Numbered from the stretch's first letter, positions 45,186-54,913 are shown. The stretch is DNA of 64,000 nucleotides from Chromobacterium vaccinii (GCF_000971335.1 NZ_JZJL01000016.1:1-64000), one strand, 5' to 3'. A program made the numbers and translations. The notes: generated from the sequence alone by a model not told the origin.

Positions 45186-47077
45186 GCGCTGGTGCGCTCC
45201 TCTTTGGGCAGGGTCAGCTCCACCGTGGTGCCTTGTTTCGGCGCGGAGCTGATCTGAATCTGGCTGTGTATGCGGTTGGCCCGCTCTTGCATGATGGACA
45301 CGCCGACGTGGCGCGCGGATTTCGCCGCCAGCTGGCCGGAATCGAAGCCGCGGCCGTTGTCGCGGATGCGCATGCTGAAGCTGGCGGTGTTGTCGATTTC
45401 CACTTCCACCTCGCTGGCCTCGGCGTGCTTGCGGATATTGGACAGCGCTTCCTGCAGGATGAAGAACACCTGCAGCTGCTGTTGCGGGTCCAGCGGCTTG
45501 CCTTCTCCGCGCATTTCCAGCGCCACCGGCACCCGGGTCTGCTGTTCGAAGCGCTGCAGCAGGGTGCGCACCGCTTCCGGGAATTCCTGGCGGCTGATGC
45601 GGGTGCGGAAGTTGAGCAGCAGTTCCCTGACGTCTTCGTAGCACTCCTGCACGCCGGCGCGGATGAAAGCCAGGTTCTCGCGGGCCAGCTCTTCCTCGCG
45701 GGAATTCATCGCGTCTTCCAGCATCTGCGCCTGCAGATTGAGGAAGGACAGCGACTGGGCGATGCTGTCGTGCAGGCCCTGGGCCATCAGATTGCGCTCC
45801 TCGGAGACGGCGAACTGGCGCTCGCGCGCGCTCAGCCGCTGGTTTGCTATGGCGACGCCCAGATGCTGGCCCAGAGTTTCGATCAGCATTTGCTCCGGCA
45901 TCGACAAGACGCGCTTCTGGCGGAAGTACAGTGTGAAGATGCCGACATCCTCGCGCTGGCTGCGGATGTGGAACACGGCGATGGAGGCGAAGCCTGCCCT
46001 GCCGCAGTGGCGGATGTCCTCGCCTTCCAGCTCGCCGATATGGCGCAGCACGGCGAATGGCTGCTGCGCGGCCTCGCCGCAGTGGCAGGCGTCGTCGGGG
46101 ATGCATTCCTCGACCAGCGCCATCTCTTCCGGCAGCCCCTGCTGGGCGATCTGGTCCAGCTTGCCGCGCTCGGGGTCCACCAGCCTGGCGTTGGCCGCGT
46201 CGGCGCCGGTCAGCTGCATCAGCCGGCGGATGAAGCCGTGGCAGGTTTCGTCCAGCGCGCGCTGCTGGTGCAGGAAGGAAGTCATGTCGTACAGCGTTTT
46301 CAGCCTCAGGTTCTGTTCTTCCACTTCGCGGGTTTTCTGCTGGACCTTGCTTTCCAGGTTCTGGTACAGGTCCTGGGCCCGCTCGGCCATCTGGTTGAAG
46401 CCTTCGGCCAGCATGCCGAATTCGTCCTGCCGGTCCACCTTGACCCGCGTGTCCAGCTCGCCCTCGCGCAGGCGGCGCATCGCGTCGCTCAGGGTGTTGA
46501 CCGGGTTGATCACCATCAGGAACAGCATGTAGGCCATGGTCACCGCGCCGGCCAGCGCCATCGCGATCAGCACCATCTGGAACATGCGCAGCAGATTGGT
46601 GTGGTTTTCGTTGTCGCGCTCCAGCAGGCTGACCAGGCTGTCTATCTCGGCGACGAAGGCGTGCAGCTGCTGGGTGGTGGGCTGGCTGCCGGCGGCCAGC
46701 AGCCGCGGGCGGATGTCGCTGCGCCAGCGTTGCTCCAGGCGTTGTTCCTGGGTGCGGATGTCGCGGTTGTCGGGCAGGAACAGCGGCCGGGCCGGATCGC
46801 CGTGCCTCAGCCGGGCCAGCGTCTGGTCGAAGCCGTCTATCTCGTCGCGCAGCAGGCGGTCTGGGGCCTGGGTGGACAGCAGGTAGGCGGCGCGGAAAGT
46901 GCGCATGCGCAGGCTGCCCACGTCGTTGATCGCGGCGGCGCCGCCTTCCAGCCGCCAGGATAGGGCCAGGGTGTAGCCTATCGAGACCAGCGCGATGGAG
47001 AGCGCCAGCAGCGACAGCACCAGCAATTTGCTGGCCAAGGTCTGGAAGCGGGGGGGCGCGAGGCGGATGTCGGGCAT
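45182..47077 (-). CDS. narX: Nitrate/nitrite sensor histidine kinase NarX
   Basis: Membrane sensor kinase of 631 residues. Helix 1 is at about residues 18-40. A periplasmic domain carries the P-box [13 protein letters not shown] that binds nitrate. Helix 2 is at about 165-187, followed by HAMP, a Cys-rich linker ([12 protein letters not shown]) and a GAF-like region. The HisKA_3 phospho-acceptor His lies in [15 protein letters not shown], and the ATPase has DNGRGF. It phosphorylates NarL when nitrate is present. It is transcribed with narL and stands apart from narGHJI because of the cassette array between them. Confidence 0.94.
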   Translation of the reverse strand: MPDIRLAPPRFQTLASKLLVLSLLALSIALVSIGYTLALSWRLEGGAAAINDVGSLRMRTFRAAYLLSTQAPDRLLRDEIDGFDQTLARLRHGDPARPLFLPDNRDIRTQEQRLEQRWRSDIRPRLLAAGSQPTTQQLHAFVAEIDSLVSLLERDNENHTNLLRMFQMVLIAMALAGAVTMAYMLFLMVINPVNTLSDAMRRLREGELDTRVKVDRQDEFGMLAEGFNQMAERAQDLYQNLESKVQQKTREVEEQNLRLKTLYDMTSFLHQQRALDETCHGFIRRLMQLTGADAANARLVDPERGKLDQIAQQGLPEEMALVEECIPDDACHCGEAAQQPFAVLRHIGELEGEDIRHCGRAGFASIAVFHIRSQREDVGIFTLYFRQKRVLSMPEQMLIETLGQHLGVAIANQRLSARERQFAVSEERNLMAQGLHDSIAQSLSFLNLQAQMLEDAMNSREEELARENLAFIRAGVQECYEDVRELLLNFRTRISRQEFPEAVRTLLQRFEQQTRVPVALEMRGEGKPLDPQQQLQVFFILQEALSNIRKHAEASEVEVEIDNTASFSMRIRDNGRGFDSGQLAAKSARHVGVSIMQERANRIHSQIQISSAPKQGTTVELTLPKEERTSA

Positions 47078-47215
47078 GGGCGTGATTCTGCTTTTGGCGG
47101 ATGGCGAACTGCAGCGGCGGGCTGCACAATAGGCAGTCGCGGTTATGGTTTAAATATTGATTGTTTTAACATAGCTTTTATCGGCGTTCGAGACAATCCG
47201 CCAAAAGGAGAAGGC

Positions 47216-47710
47216 ATGCAAGCGGTACTGGGCATATGCGGCTATTCGGGCAGCGGCAAGACCACTTTGCTGGAGGCCTTGCTGCCTTTGTTGACGCGGC
47301 GCGGGCTGAGGGTGTCGGTGATCAAGCACAGCCACCACGACGTGCAGCTGGATTCGCCCGGCAAGGATAGTTTCCGCCATCGCCAGGCCGGCGCCTGCGA
47401 GGTGATGATCGTGTCGCCGCACCGGGTGGGCGTGTTCGCCGAGACCCCGCGCGAGCTGACGCTGGACGAGCAGCTGGCGCGCCTGTCGCCGTGCGATCTG
47501 GTGCTGCTGGAGGGGCAGAAGAGCCTGGCGGTGCCCAAACTGGAAGTGTACCGGCCGGCGCTGGGCAAGCCGGCGCGCTACCTGGATGACCGGGATGTGA
47601 TCGCGGTGGCCAGCGACGCGCCGCTGGCGGCGGCCATTCCGGTGCTGGATCTGAACGACGCGGACGGGGTGGCGCATTTCATTGCCGCCTGGCTGGCGGA
47701 TAGGCGGTGA
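47216..47710 (+). CDS. mobB: Molybdopterin-guanine dinucleotide biosynthesis adaptor MobB
   Basis: GTP-binding protein of 164 residues that assists MobA in attaching GMP to molybdopterin, giving the bis-MGD cofactor used by NarG. The N-terminal [16 protein letters not shown] is the Walker A motif, and [25 protein letters not shown] is the MobB signature. It is divergent from narX and ends 1 nt from the convergent moaA. Confidence 0.92.
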   Translation: MQAVLGICGYSGSGKTTLLEALLPLLTRRGLRVSVIKHSHHDVQLDSPGKDSFRHRQAGACEVMIVSPHRVGVFAETPRELTLDEQLARLSPCDLVLLEGQKSLAVPKLEVYRPALGKPARYLDDRDVIAVASDAPLAAAIPVLDLNDADGVAHFIAAWLADRR

Positions 47711-47711
47711 T

Positions 47712-48686
47712 TCAGCCGCCGGTCTGCGACATGAAGCGCATCACCTTGGCCGGCGCTTCGCGGAAGTCGTGTTTTTCCGGCTTCAGCTCGATGGCGGCGC
47801 GGATGGCGGCTTCCAGCTCGGCGTCGCTGCAGCCGGCCCGCAGCAGCGGCCGCAACTCGAAGCGCTGCTCCTGGCCCAGACATAGATAGAGCGTGCCGTC
47901 GACAGACATCCGCAAGCGGTTGCAGCTGGCGCAGAAGTGCTGGCTGATCGGCGTGATCAGGCCCAATGTGAAGCGGCCGTCGCTTGATCCCCAATAGCGG
48001 GCGGGACCGCCGCCCAGGCTGACGCTGAGCTCGGACAGGCTGAAGCGGCGGCTCAGCCGCTCCAGTATCGGCGCCAGCTCGCTGCCGCGGGTGTCCCGGC
48101 CGCTGTCGCCCATCGGCATCGCCTCGATCAGGCGCAGGATGAAGCCGTGCTCGATGCAGAATTCCGCCATCGCTTCGATGTCGCCGTCGTTGACGCCGGC
48201 GATCGGCACCATATTGATCTTGATCCGCTCGAAGCCCGCCGCCTTGGCGGCGGATAGGCCGGCCAGGGCCTTGGGCAGGCTGTCGCTGCCGGTCAGCTGC
48301 GCCACGCAGTCGCGGCGCAACGAATCCAGGCTGACATTGAGCCGGCTCACGCCGGCGCGGCGCAGGTCCTCGGCATGGCGTTCCAACTGGGTGGCGTTGG
48401 TGGACAGCGAGAGATCGGAGAGGCCGGGCAGGGCGGATAGCCTGCCGGCCAGCAAGGGCAGATCGCGGCGCAGCAGCGGCTCGCCGCCGGTCAGGCGGAT
48501 GCGGCGCGTGCCCAGGCGGACGAAGGCGGCGGCGACGCGTTCTATCTCGTCGAAACGGAGCCAGTGCGCGGGCTCTTCGAAGCCTTTGAAGCCCTTGGGC
48601 AGGCAATAGCTGCAGCGCAGGTCGCAGCGGTCGGTGACGGAAAGCCGCAGATAATCGATGGCGCGGCCGAAGCGGTCGGACAACAT
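47712..48686 (-). CDS. moaA: GTP 3',8-cyclase MoaA
   Basis: Radical SAM enzyme for the first step of molybdenum cofactor synthesis, conversion of GTP to 3',8-cyclo-GTP. 324 residues. The SAM cluster motif is CDLRCSYC, the second cluster Cys are in FCASCNRLRM and LCLGQE, and the C-terminus ends in the conserved GG. Paired here with mobB and the nar genes, it supplies cofactor to NarG. Confidence 0.95.
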   Translation of the reverse strand: MLSDRFGRAIDYLRLSVTDRCDLRCSYCLPKGFKGFEEPAHWLRFDEIERVAAAFVRLGTRRIRLTGGEPLLRRDLPLLAGRLSALPGLSDLSLSTNATQLERHAEDLRRAGVSRLNVSLDSLRRDCVAQLTGSDSLPKALAGLSAAKAAGFERIKINMVPIAGVNDGDIEAMAEFCIEHGFILRLIEAMPMGDSGRDTRGSELAPILERLSRRFSLSELSVSLGGGPARYWGSSDGRFTLGLITPISQHFCASCNRLRMSVDGTLYLCLGQEQRFELRPLLRAGCSDAELEAAIRAAIELKPEKHDFREAPAKVMRFMSQTGG

Positions 48687-48895
48687 GGTGCATCCTTAGG
48701 GGACTGCCGATATGGTGGAAATTGTATGCGGGAAAGCGCCGCGAGGCAGTTGCCTAGAGGTGGGAGGCGGTCTAGCTATTTAGTCGTAGGGGGCGTGTGC
48801 TGGCTTGATTTGGCTCTGGAGAACGTAGTTTGCGCGATTTTGTTCTTTCTTGAACTTTTATTCCGCCCATGATTTTTTAATATGTAAAAGATTCC

Positions 48896-48921
48896 ATTAT
48901 TTGATTATTTATTGAAATAAT
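48896..48921. promoter_or_regulatory. AT-rich inverted repeat between moaA and the EamA gene
   Basis: ATTATTT and AAATAAT face each other across 12 bp in the 284-bp gap between divergent moaA and the EamA-family gene. This strip is strikingly AT-rich compared with its surroundings. It may be an operator for either gene. No consensus for a named regulator was recognised. Confidence 0.35.
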
Positions 48922-48970
48922 ACGTCTTTGAATTATTGTAAAATGGCACAAATTATTTACATTCGTCGCC

Positions 48971-49912
48971 ATGCCCGCCATTCATTCCCAACGCAACGCT
49001 TACATCCTGCTGGTGCTGACCATGCTGATGTGGTCCACCAACTTCGTCATCGCCCGCGCGCTGCACACGCAGCTGGGGCCGTTCACGCTGGCTTTCGCCC
49101 GCTGGGGCATCGCCCTGGCCTGCGTGTTGCCGTTCGCCTTGCCCAGGCTGGGCCGCAACTGGAGCAAGCTGCGCGCGCAATGGCCGTTGCTGCTTGTCCT
49201 GGGCCTGTTCGGCATCGGCCTGACCAATACCTTCGTCTACTGGGCGGTGCAGACCACCACCGCCACTAACGCGGTGATCCTCAACAGCGCGACGCCGGTG
49301 ATGGTGCTGCTGCTGGGCTCGCTGTATTTCCGCCAGCGCTTGAGCAGCCGGCAGTGGATGGGCATGACGCTGGCGCTGTGCGGCGCGCTGCTGATCGTGC
49401 TGAAGGGCAATCTGCTGGAGATCGGCGGCTTTCATTTCAGCGGCGGCGACCTGTTCGTGCTGGCCGGCGGCCTGAGCTGGGCCATCTACACGCTGGGCCT
49501 GCGCAAGCTGAAGCCGGGCATCGATCCCATGGTGCAGATGGCCGCGCTGCTGCTGGTGGGCGAGGCGGTGCTGCTGCCCTTGTTCCTGGGCGAGTTGTCG
49601 TCGCGCGGCCTGCCGACGCTGGACGCCGGCGCAGCAGCCAGTTTGCTGTATCTGGGCGCGCTGCCTTCCGTGGTGGCTTATCTGCTGTACAACCGCGCCA
49701 TCGCGATGGTGGGCACCGCCAAGGCGGCCGCTTTCCTGTACCTGATGCCGGCTTTCGGCGCGATGCAATCGATCGCGCTGCTGGGCGAAGAGCTGCATTG
49801 GTATCACGCCGCCGGCCTGGCGGCGATTTTCGGCGGCATCGCGCTCAGTTCCCTGAGCCGCGGAACTGCCCGGGCGAGCGCCGGCGCGGCGCTGAGGGCG
49901 AAGGAGTCCTGA
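48971..49912 (+). CDS. EamA/DMT-family exporter
   Basis: Inner-membrane drug/metabolite transporter of 313 residues, ten helices in two EamA repeats (MLMWSTNFVIARALHTQLGPFTLAFARW; GLSWAIYTLGLRKLKPGIDPM). Family members export amino acids or other small metabolites. No substrate can be given. It is divergent from moaA and followed by a strong terminator. Confidence 0.87.
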   Translation: MPAIHSQRNAYILLVLTMLMWSTNFVIARALHTQLGPFTLAFARWGIALACVLPFALPRLGRNWSKLRAQWPLLLVLGLFGIGLTNTFVYWAVQTTTATNAVILNSATPVMVLLLGSLYFRQRLSSRQWMGMTLALCGALLIVLKGNLLEIGGFHFSGGDLFVLAGGLSWAIYTLGLRKLKPGIDPMVQMAALLLVGEAVLLPLFLGELSSRGLPTLDAGAAASLLYLGALPSVVAYLLYNRAIAMVGTAKAAAFLYLMPAFGAMQSIALLGEELHWYHAAGLAAIFGGIALSSLSRGTARASAGAALRAKES

Positions 49913-49933
49913 TCCGGCAATCCGGTCAAAATG

Positions 49934-49964
49934 AAAAGGCGGCGCTTTTCAGCGCCGCCTTTTT
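49934..49964. terminator. Bidirectional terminator
   Basis: AAAGGCGGCGC / GCGCCGCCTTT (11 bp, 6-nt loop) with A and T runs on both sides. It lies between the convergent EamA and membrane-protein genes and would work in either direction. Confidence 0.88.
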
Positions 49965-49985
49965 CATGGCCGATAGCCGGTCGGG

Positions 49986-50555
49986 CTAGGTCAGGTACAG
50001 CAGCAGCGGCATGACACGCACCGTCAGCCAGGCCAGCGCGACCGGCAGGATCAGGCACAGCCCGCCCCAGAAGACCCAGGACGTCTCGCAGTCGGCGCGT
50101 CGGCGCATTTCCATCAATTGCAGCCGGTAGGCGAGATAGCTGATGACGGCGACCAGCGGCGACACCAGCACATAGGCGGCCATCGGCCGCCACTCCAGCC
50201 ACGGCGACAGCGCCAGCACGCCGAGGTGCAGCGCCAGCTGGCTGGCGCACAGCGCGGCCAGCCGCAGGTCGCGGCCTGGGAAGCGCATCGCGCGCCGGTT
50301 CACTCGCATGTGGACCGCCGCCCACATCGCGGCGGCGATGCCCAGCCAGGCGTAGGGGTAGAACAGCGGCAATACCAGAGGTTCGATCGATACCGGCTCC
50401 GGATGGTGGTCCAGCAGTGCCGCCAGTATCAGGTAGGCGGCCAGGAAACAGGCGACGGCGGTGCCGTCGCGGCTGCGGACCAGCCGCCAGGCCATGTGCA
50501 GCGAAAACAGGATGAGGACGAGCAGCAGCAGGATTCCGACAGGCGTTGCCGTCAT
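49986..50555 (-). CDS. Conserved inner-membrane protein, unknown function
   Basis: A 189-residue integral membrane protein with about five to six helices (for example VGILLLLVLILFSLHMAW, FLAAYLILAALL, AWLGIAAAMWAAV, AAYVLVSPLVAVISYLAY). No family is recognised. Its ATG overlaps the DUF484 stop (ATGA), so it is translated with that gene in the dapF-DUF484 operon. Confidence 0.7.
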   Translation of the reverse strand: MTATPVGILLLLVLILFSLHMAWRLVRSRDGTAVACFLAAYLILAALLDHHPEPVSIEPLVLPLFYPYAWLGIAAAMWAAVHMRVNRRAMRFPGRDLRLAALCASQLALHLGVLALSPWLEWRPMAAYVLVSPLVAVISYLAYRLQLMEMRRRADCETSWVFWGGLCLILPVALAWLTVRVMPLLLYLT

Positions 50556-51202
50556 GCAGCCTCCAGCGCCGACAGCAGCGCGGCGGATAGCAGCTCGCCG
50601 ATCTGGGCCAGGTACTGGGTGTGCATGTCGAAGGTGAAACGCTGGGAATCGTCGCTGGCCAGCACCAGGATGCCGAAGGGCTGGCCGCCGGCGTCCTTCA
50701 GCGCCACCTGGGCGAAAGACTGCAGCACCGGCGTGGCGGGGAACCAGCTCAGCACCTCGTCGTTGACGTAGGGGCCGCAATACGGCGCGACCAGATTGCG
50801 GGCCAGGCCCTGCACTTCGCTGCGGGCGTTGTAATGCTCGGCGTCCTTCTCCGCGGCGGGGTGCCACAGTTTCAACGCGGCGCGGTCCAGCTGGAATTCC
50901 TGGCGCAGGCTGCCTTTCAGCTCGGCGATCAGCTCGCCGGGGCCGCGCGCGGCCAGCAGGGCCAGCGTCAGGCGGTGCAGCCTGGCCAGCAGGAGGTCAT
51001 TGTCCTGGCCGCGCTCGATCAGCTGCTGCAGCTGAGCCTCCAGCTGGCGGTTCTGGTCCTTCAGCTCCAGCATCTGGCGCTCGACGAAGGAGATCACGCG
51101 CTCGCCGTTCTGCGGCGCGGCCTGCAGGTTGTAGCGCGCGGCGTGCTGCTGCAGGAAGTCGGGATGCTCGTCGAGAAACGCCAGGACTTGTTCGCTGTGC
51201 AT
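50552..51202 (-). CDS. DUF484 family protein
   Basis: A cytosolic protein of 216 residues with the DUF484 start (MHSEQVLAFLDEHPDFLQQHA), a short coiled coil (about residues 38-60) and a GAF-like C-terminal domain. In gammaproteobacteria this gene lies between dapF and xerC; here it follows dapF and is followed by a membrane-protein gene. Function is unknown, but the link with dapF is conserved. The start is ATG 51202 with AAGGA upstream. Confidence 0.85.
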   Translation of the reverse strand: MHSEQVLAFLDEHPDFLQQHAARYNLQAAPQNGERVISFVERQMLELKDQNRQLEAQLQQLIERGQDNDLLLARLHRLTLALLAARGPGELIAELKGSLRQEFQLDRAALKLWHPAAEKDAEHYNARSEVQGLARNLVAPYCGPYVNDEVLSWFPATPVLQSFAQVALKDAGGQPFGILVLASDDSQRFTFDMHTQYLAQIGELLSAALLSALEAA

Positions 51203-51258
51203 CTGCCTTGTCCTTTCCTTAATCTGGATGCGGAAATGGGTTGGTGTGGCTGCGGGGG

Positions 51259-52089
51259 TTAAAGTTCGATTTCGCCCTGGAAAACGGTGACGGCCGGGCC
51301 GGTCATGATCACCGGGCTGCTTTCGCCGGCCCATTCGATCACGATGTCGCCGCCGCGCGCGTGCACGGTGACGCGGGCGTCCAGCAGGCCCCAGCGGATG
51401 CCGCAGGCCACCGCCGCGCAGGCGCCGGTGCCGCAGGCCAGCGTTTCGCCGGCGCCGCGCTCGTAGACGCGCAGGCGGATTTCGCCGCGGTTGACGATCT
51501 GCATGAAGCCGGCGTTCACCCGTTGCGGGAAGGCGGGATGGCTCTCGATGCGCGGGCCGATCTCGGCCACCGGCGCGGCGTCCACGTCATCCACCAGTTG
51601 CACCGCGTGCGGATTGCCCATCGACGCGATGCCGATCTCGCAGGCGCGGTCGCCCAGGGGCAGGGTGTAGGCCGGCGCTTCGGCGTCGGCCAGGAAGGGA
51701 AGGTCGGCGGGCGAGAAGCGCGGCACGCCCATGTCGACGCGGGCCAGGCCGTCGCCCAGGTACTCCGGGGATATCACGCCGCGCGCGGTTTCCACTTCGA
51801 TCCGGCTCTTGCCGGTCAGCCCCTGGTCGCGGACGAACTTGGCGAAACAGCGCGCGCCGTTGCCGCATTGCTCGACCTCGCCGCCGTCGTTGTTGAAGAT
51901 GCGGTAGCGGAAGTCGTGGCCCGCTTCTCGCGCCGGCTCCACCAGCAGCAGCTGATCGAAGCCGATGCCCAACTGGCGGTTGCCGAGCAGGCGGATCTGC
52001 TCCGGGGCGAGGGACACGGTTTGGCGCACGCCGTCGATGACCATGAAGTCGTTGCCGAGGCCGTGCATCTTGCTGAATTTCAGTTTCAT
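51259..52089 (-). CDS. dapF: Diaminopimelate epimerase
   Basis: Converts LL- to meso-diaminopimelate for lysine and peptidoglycan. 276 residues. The two catalytic Cys are in QCGNGARC and [10 protein letters not shown], and the start [15 protein letters not shown] is the family form. It begins the dapF-DUF484-membrane protein operon. Upstream ATG 52110 adds seven residues and is less likely. Confidence 0.95.
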   Translation of the reverse strand: MKLKFSKMHGLGNDFMVIDGVRQTVSLAPEQIRLLGNRQLGIGFDQLLLVEPAREAGHDFRYRIFNNDGGEVEQCGNGARCFAKFVRDQGLTGKSRIEVETARGVISPEYLGDGLARVDMGVPRFSPADLPFLADAEAPAYTLPLGDRACEIGIASMGNPHAVQLVDDVDAAPVAEIGPRIESHPAFPQRVNAGFMQIVNRGEIRLRVYERGAGETLACGTGACAAVACGIRWGLLDARVTVHARGGDIVIEWAGESSPVIMTGPAVTVFQGEIEL

Positions 52090-52249
52090 CGGTGTCGCGT
52101 GGCGATGCATTGTGGATGGGCCAGCTTAGCACAGCCGGGCGCGAGATACATCGGCCCGGCCGCGCGGCGGGCATCCTTCCTGACGTTGCATTGCGCCGGC
52201 TTGTCGCAGCCTGCGTCGGCGCGCCCAAGCCCGGGGCTTTGCCAGCGGC

Positions 52250-53035
52250 TCAGCCGCCCGCCAGCTGCCGTTGAGCCAGCGCCGCCAACTCGGCCAATTT
52301 GCCGCGCGGCATGCCGGCCGACAAGGCGTAGCCGCGGCCGCGCTCCCACCAGTAATAGACGTTGACCGGCCCCTGGCTGGCGAAGTGGAAGCCTTGCTCC
52401 GCTTGCGGCCGGGCGCCGTTGGCCACATAGAGCGTCACCCGCTGTCCGGAGGCGTCGTGGTACATCAACTGGGCCACCGGGCCTTGTTCGCCGGGCAGCA
52501 GGCGCCCGCCTATCAGCTCATAGCCGGCCTCGGCCAGCCGCGGGGGCGTGATCGGGCTGCGCATGCGGCGCGAAAGCCAGGCGACCATCTGCGTCTCCTG
52601 GTCCGCGCCGATCTCGACCGGGCGCTGGATGTCGGGACTGTAGACCACATGCGCCATCGCGGCCTGGCGCGGCAGGCTGTCCATCGCCAGGCTTGCGGCT
52701 GGCGCGGCGGGTTCGGTCTGATAGGCTTGCCGTCCGTACCAGCCGCCGCCCAGGCCCAGCGCGAACACCAGCCCGGCGGCCATGGCCTGGCTCAGCCACG
52801 GCGGAGAGAAGCGCCTGGCGGGCGGCCTGGCCGCGGCCAGCAGCCGGCTGGGCATGGGCTCACGCTCAGGCAGCGCCCACAGCTCGCGCAGCGCGTCGTC
52901 CTGGCCGCGCCATTGATCCAGCCGCTGGGCGGTGTCGGGATGCTTCTCCAGCCAGGCTTCCAGTTCCGCCGCCTGTCGCGGAGGCAATTCGCCGTCGAGA
53001 TAGGCTTGCAGCGTTTCCTCGTTCGGTTCGGTCAT
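52250..53035 (-). CDS. Anti-sigma factor of the ECF type
   Basis: A membrane-spanning regulator of 261 residues. The N-terminal anti-sigma domain (EETLQAYLDGELPPRQAAELEAWLEKHPD) lacks the HxxxCxxC zinc motif. One transmembrane helix is at about residues 82-100, and a periplasmic domain follows. It would hold the neighbouring sigma factor inactive until an envelope signal arrives. Its ATG overlaps the sigma factor stop by 4 nt. Confidence 0.85.
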   Translation of the reverse strand: MTEPNEETLQAYLDGELPPRQAAELEAWLEKHPDTAQRLDQWRGQDDALRELWALPEREPMPSRLLAAARPPARRFSPPWLSQAMAAGLVFALGLGGGWYGRQAYQTEPAAPAASLAMDSLPRQAAMAHVVYSPDIQRPVEIGADQETQMVAWLSRRMRSPITPPRLAEAGYELIGGRLLPGEQGPVAQLMYHDASGQRVTLYVANGARPQAEQGFHFASQGPVNVYYWWERGRGYALSAGMPRGKLAELAALAQRQLAGG

Positions 53036-53541
53036 GGCTCTGCGCCTCCATATTCAACCATCAATTGCCGCAGCCGTTCCCGTCCCCGGTGCAGGCGCGA
53101 CATCACGGTGCCCACCGCCAGTCCCAGCGTTTTGGCCGCATCCAGGTAGCGCATCTCTTCCACCACCACGAGGAGCAGGACCTCTCTTTGCTCCTCGGGC
53201 AGCCGCGAGATGGCGCGGTCGAGGTCGCGCAGCCGGAGTTCCCGCTCATGGGCGGGCGGGACGGCCAGTTGCGTCCACTCTTCGCCGGACAGCTCGCAAG
53301 GCGGGCGGTTTCGCCGGACGTGGTCCACGTGCCGGTTGTGCATGATGCCGAACAGCCAGGGGCGGATGTCCGAGCCTGGCCGCCATTGCCGCCAGTTGCG
53401 CCAGGCCGATTCCAGCGTGTCCTGGACCAGATCGTCGGCGTGCGCCGCGTTCCGCTCCAGCACGCGGGCATAGCGGCGCAGCCGGGCGAGGTTGTCCAGC
53501 AGCAGTCGATGAAACTGCCGCTCCGGTTCTAATTCGCCGAT
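53032..53541 (-). CDS. ECF sigma factor, start codon unclear
   Basis: RNA polymerase sigma-70 factor of the ECF class, about 165 residues. Sigma-2 is FHRLLLDNLARLRRYARVLERNAAHADDLVQDTLESAWRNWRQW, and sigma-4 is AISRLPEEQREVLLLVVVEEMRYLDAAKTLGLAVGTVMSRLHRGRERL. There is no ATG, GTG or TTG in frame near the expected start: only ATC at 53541, TTA at 53532 and CTG at 53505. Its start region overlaps the stop of the YVTN gene, so reinitiation or a rare start is likely; the coordinate is a guess. It is followed by its anti-sigma gene. Confidence 0.78.
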   Translation of the reverse strand: MGELEPERQFHRLLLDNLARLRRYARVLERNAAHADDLVQDTLESAWRNWRQWRPGSDIRPWLFGIMHNRHVDHVRRNRPPCELSGEEWTQLAVPPAHERELRLRDLDRAISRLPEEQREVLLLVVVEEMRYLDAAKTLGLAVGTVMSRLHRGRERLRQLMVEYGGAEP

Positions 53542-54509
53542 GGCTTGAGCTCCCTGATGATACGGCGCGTCGCCAAGTCGAGCTCCGCTACGCTCAAGTC
53601 CTCGTTCAGCACCCAGGCCTTGCGGCTGTCCTTGCTGAAGGAGATGGCTTGGCGCGGGCCGGACAAGCCGCCGATCTGCGCGGCCGGCCGGAATGCCGGC
53701 AAGGCGACCTCGGTGAGCGAATCGCTCTTCAAATTGCCAGAGTACAGGACTTTCCCGTCGGGGCGCAGCGCGGCGCCGTAGGGCTCGCGGCCCACGGCGA
53801 CGGTGGCCGTGATCTTGCCGGACCGGGTATCCACCCTGGCCAGGGTGTCGTCGCCGCTGTTGGCCGCGTACAGCGTGCCGCCGTCGGCGGACACCGAAAT
53901 CGCGCGTATCTTGTTGAAGCCGCCGATTTCCCGGAGCACGGACAGGGACGAGGTATCCACCACGCTCAGCTTGTCGCTGCGGAAGTTGGTGACGTAGAGG
54001 TCGGCGCCGTCCGGCGACAGCTTGACGCCCTGGCGCGGGCCGGAAAAACCGGTGATCACCTTGCTGACCCGCCAGGCGTTCAAGTCCACCACGCTGACGG
54101 TATTGGATGCCTGATTGTTGACATAGAGGCGGGCGCCCTGGCGGTCGATGGCGCTGCCGAAGGCGCCGGGACCCAGAGCTAGGCTGGCCTCCAGCGTCAA
54201 TGTGCCGGCATTCCATCGCTCCAGCAGGCCTTTGCTGCTGTCGGTGACATAGAAGCGGCGGCCATCCGGCGCGAACACGATGTTGCGGAGGGTGATGAAG
54301 CCGGACAGCGCGGCTTTGAGCCGTCCTTGCGCCAGGTCGTATACCTTCAGCTCGGCCGTCTGGCTATTGCCGGCTATCGCCAGGCTTTCATCGGGGCTGA
54401 CCGCCAGCGTGTTGTTGCGGATGTCCGGATCGAAAGCCTGGGCGGCGGCGGAGATTTGCGCAAGTGCCCACAGCGCGGAGGCGGCCAAAAGGAAGGCGGT
54501 TTTTCGCAT
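53529..54509 (-). CDS. Secreted YVTN-type beta-propeller protein
   Basis: An exported protein of 326 residues with signal peptide MRKTAFLLAASALWALAQISAAAQA and about seven repeats of the YVTN type (for example RRFYVTDSSKG, ARLYVNNQASNTVSVVDL, ADLYVTNFRSDKLSVVD, GTLYAANSGDDTLARVD). It forms a seven-bladed propeller in the periplasm, typically a binding scaffold. It lies between the lipoprotein-repeat gene and the sigma gene, so it may be a sensor or target of this sigma system. Confidence 0.82.
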   Translation of the reverse strand: MRKTAFLLAASALWALAQISAAAQAFDPDIRNNTLAVSPDESLAIAGNSQTAELKVYDLAQGRLKAALSGFITLRNIVFAPDGRRFYVTDSSKGLLERWNAGTLTLEASLALGPGAFGSAIDRQGARLYVNNQASNTVSVVDLNAWRVSKVITGFSGPRQGVKLSPDGADLYVTNFRSDKLSVVDTSSLSVLREIGGFNKIRAISVSADGGTLYAANSGDDTLARVDTRSGKITATVAVGREPYGAALRPDGKVLYSGNLKSDSLTEVALPAFRPAAQIGGLSGPRQAISFSKDSRKAWVLNEDLSVAELDLATRRIIRELKPSAN

Positions 54510-54538
54510 GCTGGTTTTCCTGGTTTGTTCAGAGGGGG

Positions 54539-54913
54539 TCAGGGCCGGGCCACTTGCCAGAGTTGCTTGAAGTTGTCGCCTTTGCGTTCGCCGGGCGCTT
54601 GGTCCTGAGAGAAACGGTAGAGCGGCTTGCCGCGCCACGACCATTGCCGCGAGCCGTCGTCGCGGTCAATCAGGCCCAGTTCGCCTTCGGGCTGGTCGTC
54701 CGCTTTGGCGGCCAGTGGCGGCCATAATGCCGCGCAGGGGCCATTGCAGGCGCTGCGGCCGTTTCCGGCCTGATCTTTCGCGAAAACATAGAGCGTCATG
54801 CCGGCGGGGTCGGTCAGCGCGCCTTCGCGGGTTGATATCGGGGACGGCGCGGCCTGGATCTGCGCGGCGGAGAGCGCGGCGAGCATGCCGCCTAGCAACA
54901 GGGTGCGTTTCAT
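54539..54913 (-). CDS. Secreted COG4315-type repeat protein
   Basis: An exported protein of 124 residues of the Lipoprotein_15/COG4315 group. After the signal peptide (MKRTLLLGGMLAALSAAQIQAAPS) come two copies of the typical motif: ALTDPAGMTLYVFAKDQAGNGRSACNGPCAALWPPL and RDDGSRQWSWRGKPLYRFSQDQAPGERKGDNF. There is no lipobox. Function is unknown; the family is often near ECF sigma genes. It is the first gene of the operon with the YVTN, sigma and anti-sigma genes, and a candidate ECF promoter lies ~60 nt upstream. Confidence 0.85.
   Translation of the reverse strand: MKRTLLLGGMLAALSAAQIQAAPSPISTREGALTDPAGMTLYVFAKDQAGNGRSACNGPCAALWPPLAAKADDQPEGELGLIDRDDGSRQWSWRGKPLYRFSQDQAPGERKGDNFKQLWQVARP

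Noticed and set aside
47150-47175. FNR/Anr-type box in the narX-mobB gap (TTGATTGTTTTAAC)
   Set aside because: Only the left half (TTGAT) fits; the right half does not match ATCAA. Too weak to list as a site.
48687-48970. Possible molybdenum-cofactor riboswitch upstream of moaA
   Set aside because: GCCTCC/GCCTC segments are present, but I could not build the full conserved Moco RNA structure by eye. An Infam/Rfam covariance search would decide.
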